The notes under the pieces were generated by a model. The model did no database searches, was not told the origin of the DNA, and saw only the letters and a list, made by a program, of their open reading frames with translations. DNA of 64,000 nt, from the NCBI GenBank assembly GCA_023159155.1, contig JAJNNX010000023.1, forward strand, positions 310,001-374,000. The letters run 5' to 3'. The number at the start of each line of letters is the position of its first letter. Within the stretch, counting starts at the first letter, position 1. The DNA comes from Ustulina deusta. Its lineage: Eukaryota; Ascomycota; Sordariomycetes; Xylariales; Xylariaceae. Made by a program: the position numbers and the translations under genes. Shown piece by piece: positions 58,038-64,000 of this stretch.

Positions 58038-61000
58038 TCATAGGAACACACTACCCTCATCATCGCTTGTCATACGTCGACGTCTGCTGCTCAGGAAAAT
58101 GTCCACCATTCTCCTACCCCCCACGGTTTGTTGGCTAGGGCCTAGAACACCAGCACCCTCAATCCCGTATAGATCATCGTCGCTTATGGCAGCGGGGCTC
58201 ACATTTTCTGGTTTTGTGGGTGTGATGCTGTATAATTTTCGTCGTGAGTTTACTGAATTGTGTGTTTTCCCTTGTTGACCCTCCCCTACGCCTGAGAGGC
58301 TACGGCTGGTGAGAGGTGTCACGCCGCTCTTCTCCTTCGATTGACGCCCCGTAAAATTTGTGCCGATATGTGCGTGACCGTTTCCTTTCAGCTCGAGGGA
58401 AGGAACCTGTGGCAATTCCTTTTCGTGGTTCACGGCACATAATCCTATTGATGTGTTGGGTATGGTCTCTTTGGGGTATGCCATTGGGAATATCATACTT
58501 GAAGCAGAGATGTTGGTCGGTAAGGGCTTTGCACAAGATAGCTGGGGCTGCTTAATTCCAGCGTCCTTCTCTCCAGCATCGAATGGTGTTGGCTGATTGT
58601 CGTCTTCATTACTATCATCATCACCATCATCATCATCATCCAAGTTCAAGACACTAACCCGATTCCCCTGAACTCGGCAAGGCGTGTAAGTAGGATCGGG
58701 AACCTCGTCCTCCTCTTCTTCTTCGTCATTGATTTGGGCATTCTCGCGAACATGCCTAGGAAATCGAGTAGGTGAAAGGCCTGATTTGAAGTCATTGGAA
58801 TCAACTTGCTTGGTGGTGTCCTCGAGCTTTGAAACATTTGACGATAGCCACATTTTCCATTCCACAGAACTTGAAGAGGATGTGACACGTTGCTTTGGTG
58901 GTAACGATGTACTTCGCTTATTATGTCCAGGGGGATTCACAAAGATCGTGACATCTCCATGTGTGCTCGTTGGCCGTTGAAAGTCTTCTACAACAGACAA
59001 GACACTATGCCTTTGGGTCTGGCCGTCTTCGGTGTTTGTAGAGTAAATGCTTTCGGTGTAATGTAACTTGACATCTGCATCTGACCCATGAGTGCTTGAG
59101 CGCCGCATTGGTAAGTTTGGTAGATTTGATAGCGAGCGCATCCATGGGTTGAACTCGGGTGATCTGATTGACTGCTCATTAGGGTTAGTGTGCATTCTGT
59201 CCTGCAACGCCCGACGGTAGGGACTTTCGCTGCGGAATTGATGCCGCGTTGGGCTACCGAAAAATGTTGAACTATGAGACGAGAGGGTCCGTATCAGAGG
59301 AGGTGCTCCTTCTGGATGAACATCCCTTGAAGAGCTCTCTCCTGCATTCGTGTTTGTTGATGTAGATGCCGAATGGTCCAGTTCCCATTCTTTTGCTCTA
59401 TTATCCGTTGATAGGGAGGACTTCGACGGTGAACCCTGGTCTTTCACATGTAGTCGGTCATCTCCCTTCGGGGATTCAGGGTCTGTTTCACTTTCTGGAA
59501 AAACATAGCGGATTGTTGCGGTTGGGTCACGGCTAAGGCGCCGGAGACGGAGTGAGCTTTTGCGTCGAGGAACTGTACCCAACTTCACGATGTCACCAAC
59601 GCTACGCTGTATTTCCGAATCGTTTGTGTGTTCTTGTGGTGACTGGCCTATCCGCTTCATTAGGGCTGAGTAGATTCTCTGCCCATCAACAACCATAGGG
59701 ACAGTCTGGACTGGTCGACATAGAGATGTGGTGCTGGCGTTGGATTGTTCGGAGATTGTTGGAAATTGTGCCGAGGATGAACAGATGTGCGCTCCATTTT
59801 CGTTGATGATAGATAGTCTCTTTCTCTCCCGCTCCTCACGGCAACTATTCTGGGTGATGACGGTATTTGCGTCAGAGTTAGACCAACTAGTTACCCGAGA
59901 TCTCTCATCTGAGGCCTTTTGCTCACCTCCTAGGCTGTCCATGCTACCTTTCCGAGAACGGGGTTGCTGATACGACGGGACCGCATGAAGAGATGGCATA
60001 CCAGAAGCTACCCGCGAGAAAGCGGCGTTAGTCGGGGAGACGCAATGAAGCTCGTCGTCAGTCTCGTGTTGCGAATCACCCCATCCGAAAATGTGCGATC
60101 TTTGTGCATCAATATGTTGCAGAGGAAGCCTCATCTCGTCGTCGTCACCTTTACCCAAGCCGAATAAATTCTTCAGTTTGTGTTTGAAACCCTGTGACAC
60201 CTTTCGAGCTTTATAACGCAAACTACCATCTTTTGTGGCCGCGCCGCTCATCGACATGGTACTGTTACTTGTGTCTCGCATGCTCTTTTTGAAACTCCTA
60301 TCCTCGGTAGGTGGCTTGGAACGGAAAAATCGCGATGGTTTTGGACGAAGGTAACTTTTCCCTCTATCCTGATTGTCATTATACCCGTTTGTGGATGTAA
60401 AGGGGGTGGCGTCATCATCGGATCTGAAAGCAGGCATAAAATTGTCTCGGAAATCTCGCAGGAAGCTCATCGATTTGGGTGTCTTCAGTCTTCGAGGAGG
60501 TACATTTTCATCACCTCTGGGAGGTCTGAAATATGAGTGTGCAGGTAAGGGAAGCTGGTTCGCTGATACCGAGGACTTGGCTAGTTTGGAGTGCTCGGAC
60601 GTGGTCACAGCCGGTCTATTCGTAACCATGGATCTAGACTTGCGAAGTTTGCGATATGATGACGGCATTGATGCTATGCCGTCCTCAGGCGTGTAATACT
60701 CGTCACTCGCAAAAAGAGTATTAATGTAGTCTCCGGCAGCTCCCTTAGTAGCACACACCATACCGGAAGCAGAGGCGCTGCTTGAAGGACGTGGATCGGC
60801 TTCGACATCGGTGACATAGCGTGTCGAGCCGTGCGGTATACGAGAGGGCGAGGTGTCCTGGGCCATGGTACTATTGGGTGCCGGATGGGAGGGTCTTGGT
60901 TGAACAAATCGTATGCTCTGCTGTTGACAGAGAGGAGCCTCGTTCGACCGTGTCTTGGGATAGGGAGAACGATCAGGCGGCCACAGGGGCGAGTTGGAGT

Positions 61001-61181
61001 CTGTAGTCGATCGTTCTCTGGCCCTCGCGAATGCTTGTGTGGCTGCTACTCGGGCATCACGCTCTGCTGTCTCGGGTGGGATATGTTCCAGATGCACGCT
61101 CTTTACCGAAGCAGCCGACTTTCGGCGATCTAGTCGACGAGGCTTGGTGCTGTTCCGTCTGTGCATGTCGATATCCGACAT
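58038..61181 (-). CDS. Large disordered fungal protein (1047 residues)
   Basis: A single-exon protein rich in Ser, Arg, Pro and Asp, probably mostly disordered. Ordered-looking islands include TPKSMSFLRDFRDNFMPAFR (about 235-254), YKARKVSQGFKHKLKNLFGLG (about 330-350), VPMVVDGQRIYSALMKRIG (about 510-530) and SSSSVEWKMWLSSNVSKLE (about 780-798). The ending GRRMVDIFLSSRRRRM lies about 15 residues before the C-terminus. Acidic runs (EEEEEDE, DDDDDGDDD) occur near 825-860. Many SP/TP and RxxS sites suggest phosphorylation. I do not recognise a named family, but the islands look conserved and could be docking sites. It reads like a cytoskeletal or cell-cycle scaffold, which is inference only. The first Met at 61181 was chosen because it opens the frame. 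Confidence 0.85.
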   Translation of the reverse strand: MSDIDMHRRNSTKPRRLDRRKSAASVKSVHLEHIPPETAERDARVAATQAFARARERSTTDSNSPLWPPDRSPYPKTRSNEAPLCQQQSIRFVQPRPSHPAPNSTMAQDTSPSRIPHGSTRYVTDVEADPRPSSSASASGMVCATKGAAGDYINTLFASDEYYTPEDGIASMPSSYRKLRKSRSMVTNRPAVTTSEHSKLAKSSVSANQLPLPAHSYFRPPRGDENVPPRRLKTPKSMSFLRDFRDNFMPAFRSDDDATPFTSTNGYNDNQDRGKSYLRPKPSRFFRSKPPTEDRSFKKSMRDTSNSTMSMSGAATKDGSLRYKARKVSQGFKHKLKNLFGLGKGDDDEMRLPLQHIDAQRSHIFGWGDSQHETDDELHCVSPTNAAFSRVASGMPSLHAVPSYQQPRSRKGSMDSLGGEQKASDERSRVTSWSNSDANTVITQNSCREERERKRLSIINENGAHICSSSAQFPTISEQSNASTTSLCRPVQTVPMVVDGQRIYSALMKRIGQSPQEHTNDSEIQRSVGDIVKLGTVPRRKSSLRLRRLSRDPTATIRYVFPESETDPESPKGDDRLHVKDQGSPSKSSLSTDNRAKEWELDHSASTSTNTNAGESSSRDVHPEGAPPLIRTLSSHSSTFFGSPTRHQFRSESPYRRALQDRMHTNPNEQSIRSPEFNPWMRSLSNLPNLPMRRSSTHGSDADVKLHYTESIYSTNTEDGQTQRHSVLSVVEDFQRPTSTHGDVTIFVNPPGHNKRSTSLPPKQRVTSSSSSVEWKMWLSSNVSKLEDTTKQVDSNDFKSGLSPTRFPRHVRENAQINDEEEEEDEVPDPTYTPCRVQGNRVSVLNLDDDDDGDDDSNEDDNQPTPFDAGEKDAGIKQPQLSCAKPLPTNISASSMIFPMAYPKETIPNTSIGLCAVNHEKELPQVPSLELKGNGHAHIGTNFTGRQSKEKSGVTPLTSRSLSGVGEGQQGKTHNSVNSRRKLYSITPTKPENVSPAAISDDDLYGIEGAGVLGPSQQTVGGRRMVDIFLSSRRRRMTSDDEGSVFL

Positions 61182-62127
61182 GCACCTAGTCCCAGACCAA
61201 CGGTCCTCAAACCAACGGAATTGGTATCGGTATCAGGAGAAGCGGTGCGAGGGCGACGTGCAACAGAGGACTTCCCCGATAGAAATAGCTAGCATGGGTC
61301 ATCTGGATGGGTGAGAAACAGGAGAACGGAGCGAGAACGAGGGACAGGCGGGAGAGACGGGTGGTCGAGAGGGTAGCGTATTCAGAGAATTCGGAATGGA
61401 CGCGCAATACAATGTAACCAAAAGCTGTCGCAAACGACACAAAACCGCGGTAGTAGCGCTGATAGTGCTGTATGCAGAGAAAATGTCGTATGTTGGGGTG
61501 GTTTAAATTGAAGTTGTGAGGGTTGGATCGAACGTCCTGGCGACGGCCCATATTGACATCTTGACACCTGGTGTGTTGTCTCTTGGATCGGGAAGGCAGT
61601 CCACACAACTTGTCTACTGTGCTGTGGGCAGTGACAGTCCTGCTGTGGCCGCCTGTTTATCCTAAGGAAACTACAGGAGAATAAACAGGCACTAATTGCC
61701 GTCAATCAATACCTTCATCCAACTCGAGTAACCGTGGTAACTGAAGACGCTCTGATCACAATACGCCTCTCTATCTCAACCATAACCGCTTTGTCTTTTC
61801 TTTTAAATTTTGAACCTCTGTTGTGACAAAAATGATAACGTGGTGTACACTTCGATTAATTTTCCGTGTTGAATGCCTATGCTGACAATAAGAACGAGGA
61901 CTCATAACAATCTTTAATAATGTTAGTTTGCTACTGTTGAGGCTATAAGAAGACGAACTGTGATCTTGCTGCACGGATAGATGGAGTATGTTTGATACAA
62001 ATGATGCATGAATAGAATGCCCATATCTATAAATTGTCATTGGTCCTAGTTAAATAGCTGAATAATGGTAAGTTATCATATCCAGAAGATAACTGCAGAG
62101 GTAAACCAAAACATGCATAAAACAACC
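61182..62127. other. Upstream region of the disordered-protein gene
   Basis: About 950 bases without a supportable gene. The presumed promoter and 5' leader lie here. Confidence 0.3.
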
Positions 62128-62855
62128 TCAGTAAGTAATCCACGGCTCCCAGACCGCCCCAAAGATACTACAAACCCTGTGATCCTCAGGAGCCTGATAA
62201 GCAGCGTTAAAACGCAATCTAGAGTCAACGGCAGCAAACAGCAAAATAAACCCATCCTTTGTCCTCGTCTTGGCATTGAGCACGGCCATCATTTGTAGAT
62301 CCATCTCGCGGACGAGCTTCGCCTCGAGAACTCGCCCGGGCTCGCCCAACTCCATCTGGGACAGAACCACGTACTCGGAAACCAGAACTCGCGCATGGGG
62401 GATATATCCACGGCTTCTCTATCCGGCCAGTCGTGGATCACCTGTCACAGGAAATACACGTCTGCCCCGACGAGGGGCTCCTGTTCCCAGAAACTGCGCG
62501 CCTGGCATGACATGTTGCCGGGACTAGACGTTTTGTACACAGTCACCTCGACAACTTCCAGACGGCGCTGAACGGTTATTCCAAACGATGGGAAGGCCTG
62601 CGCTAGCGCCTTGGACACATGGCTGTTACCACCTCCAACATCGACCACCACGGCGTCAGAGGGCAATGCTGTGCCCTGATCGAAGCGCATCTGTCGCATC
62701 GCGTTGCAACTAAGCCATTTGAAGAAGGGCTCGTCGGCGAGAAAAATATTTCGTGTGTTCCTAGCTTGCGAGAAAGTGTGGCAGCGTTTCGAGAGATTAT
62801 GCTGCCTCGTTGGCCGAGAGACCTGGCTGTCATGGTGATGATTCTTTGTTGTCAA
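62128..62855 (-). pseudogene. O-methyltransferase (family 2) pseudogene
   Basis: Fragments of a SAM-dependent O-methyltransferase of the kind found in fungal secondary metabolism. The SAM-binding motif VVVDVGGGNSHVSKALAQAFP (about 62590-62655) is intact. RSFWEQEPLVGADVYFL and VIHDWPD follow, but a TGA (62445-62447) stands where an Arg codon is expected (FLRQVIHDWPD), a C-to-T change. After a frame break, ARVLVSEYVVLSQMELGEPG and REMDLQMMAVLNAKTRTKDGF continue to a stop at 62128. The N-terminal dimerisation domain is gone, and no intact start precedes the fragment. It is dead or a fragment; no cluster neighbours (synthase, P450) are seen. Confidence 0.82.
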
Positions 62856-62869
62856 AACTGCTGGACTGC

Positions 62870-63880
62870 GTTTTCGTTAGTATCTCTAAAATGTAAATGA
62901 TAGCACGCTGCCTGCTGTTCAAGCCGCTTTGGCCATATCCGTGTCGTTTTTTGTTGATACCTCATCCTCCTTTGTAAGTATGTCGATGGTTGTACAGACT
63001 GGATAGGTTGTAAACTTGATTCGAATACACACAGCTCCGAGGCCTTGTACTTGGGATCTTGAACATCTGGATTACAGATTTGTCGGCATGATGAGTACGG
63101 ACGAAGTATATGAACGATCAGCTTGTTAACCTTTGGACGGCTCTACATATGACCAGTCATTACACAACAAAACTCGACGGGGTCAGGGGATGGATTTCTA
63201 ATGTGGTACTTCGTGGTAGTGCTCTGACCCAACCATGAATCCATGGGGTGTGATAACACTAATACCTATATGATATTAATTTCTTGTTGTATCAGTTGTT
63301 GCTTTTTGTTGGCTGATCATCTGTCTTATCACATCCTGATCACAACTTCTTTTAACGCGAACCATGCTCGGTGCATTCTTGGCTCGCAAAAATGGGAGTC
63401 AGACGCTAGGCATTGTGTACAAGACCCCTTCTCTGCGGTTGTTGTTATCCCGTTATGGATGAACTTGCACAAAGTTGAATGAAGACTGACTGTGGGAAAG
63501 AAGAAAAAAAATATCACATCATGTGTTTCCTACCTGAGTATTTGGTAGCCTTTCAACAATAGTATACAATTTCCTTTGTTGACCTCGCCCATCAATTAGG
63601 GAGCATCAGTACACACTACACAGGGCTCGACACTAGATATCCCTGAGGATTACCATGGAAAGTCATAGAGGTACCGGCAACTACGCCGTGACTAAGGAAC
63701 CTATGAATGTGTTGCCGAGCCACCAATAATAATCGATACGAATGTACATTACAAAACAAACTCAGAGCAGCTAAAACCAATTGGAAAACCAGGTTGAACC
63801 ACTTCTGTCTGTAACGCCTCTAACAAGTAATACCCCACGAGTGTGCTTCCAAAAAGACTTATAACTCGCCCGCTGAAGAC
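62870..63880. other. Intergenic region, nothing identified
   Basis: 1 kb of spacer between the methyltransferase remnant and the partial gene at the right edge. Confidence 0.35.
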
Positions 63881-64000
63881 TTAAGCTCGGAGCTCCTTGA
63901 GGAAACCCTTAAGTTCCTCATCAACAAGGTCATGAATCTTCTCAGAGAGCTTCTCAGCTTTATCCGAGAAAGTAGAGATACCCTTAACAATCTTGCCAGA
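63881..64000 (-). CDS. 3' end of a gene running off the window
   Basis: An open frame enters from the right edge and stops at 63881-63883, giving the last 39 residues: a helical, Lys/Glu-rich C-terminus ending DEELKGFLKELRA. Heptad-like spacing of Leu, Ile and Val suggests an amphipathic helix. The family cannot be called from this fragment. Confidence 0.6.
   Translation of the reverse strand, partial: SGKIVKGISTFSDKAEKLSEKIHDLVDEELKGFLKELRA

Noticed and set aside
1..64000. tRNA, rRNA, CRISPR arrays and intact transposons
   Set aside because: I looked for B-box-like GGTTCGANNCC words, rRNA signatures, regularly spaced direct repeats and transposase/reverse-transcriptase motifs and saw none I could support; CRISPR is not expected in a fungus.

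Overview
This window is chromosomal DNA from a filamentous ascomycete (Pezizomycotina, most likely a Sordariomycete; I cannot name the species). The reasons are short introns of 49-163 bases with CTAAC/CTAAT branch points and mostly GT-AG ends, fungus-specific families (HET domain, ROM2-type Rho GEF, V-ATPase subunit c', long disordered fungal proteins), and long AT-rich intergenic stretches with microsatellites. I resolved introns by eye and kept only models whose exon phases close exactly on a recognised protein; models that do not close cleanly are marked low.

Layout. 1-5.2 kb: an unexplained left flank, a HET-domain protein (-) and an intronless secreted GH3/NagZ-like hydrolase (+). 5.2-14 kb: a doubtful small gene, then housekeeping genes: the exosome cofactor LRP1/C1D (-), a ketopantoate-reductase-like protein (+), the twin-CX9C protein MIX17 (-), COQ4 (+) and a PDCD5 protein with an 8-base microexon (-). 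14-22 kb: an accessory block with a 1294-residue protein that joins a trypsin-like protease, a pseudokinase and a VWA domain (-), a divergently transcribed tail-anchored membrane protein (+), and the decayed remains of a NACHT/ankyrin (NLR-like) gene. 22-31 kb: a disordered protein (-), VPS34 (-) and NSE4 (+) around a shared promoter with clustered GATA sites. 31-37.8 kb: a 1093-residue tail-anchored coiled-coil protein (+), a motif-rich intergenic desert, and a DUF4336 protein (+). 39-43 kb: the Rho1 GEF ROM2 (-). 45.7-48.8 kb: a broken GH55 beta-1,3-glucanase gene (-). 50-56 kb: VMA11 (+), a conserved hypothetical protein (-) and a single-pass membrane protein (-). 58-61 kb: a 1047-residue disordered fungal protein (-). 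62.1-62.9 kb: an O-methyltransferase pseudogene (-). 63.9-64 kb: the 3' end of one further gene (-).

How the genes relate. Most are independent housekeeping genes: phosphoinositide/autophagy signalling (VPS34), genome maintenance (NSE4), RNA processing (LRP1), mitochondrial function (COQ4, MIX17), cell-wall signalling (ROM2) and vacuolar acidification (VMA11). The most unusual part is 14-21 kb together with the HET gene near 2 kb. There a protease-pseudokinase-VWA protein, a membrane partner candidate and an NLR-type relic lie together in a pattern that resembles fungal self/non-self recognition loci. That functional reading is inference; the domain order and gene breaks are read directly from the sequence.
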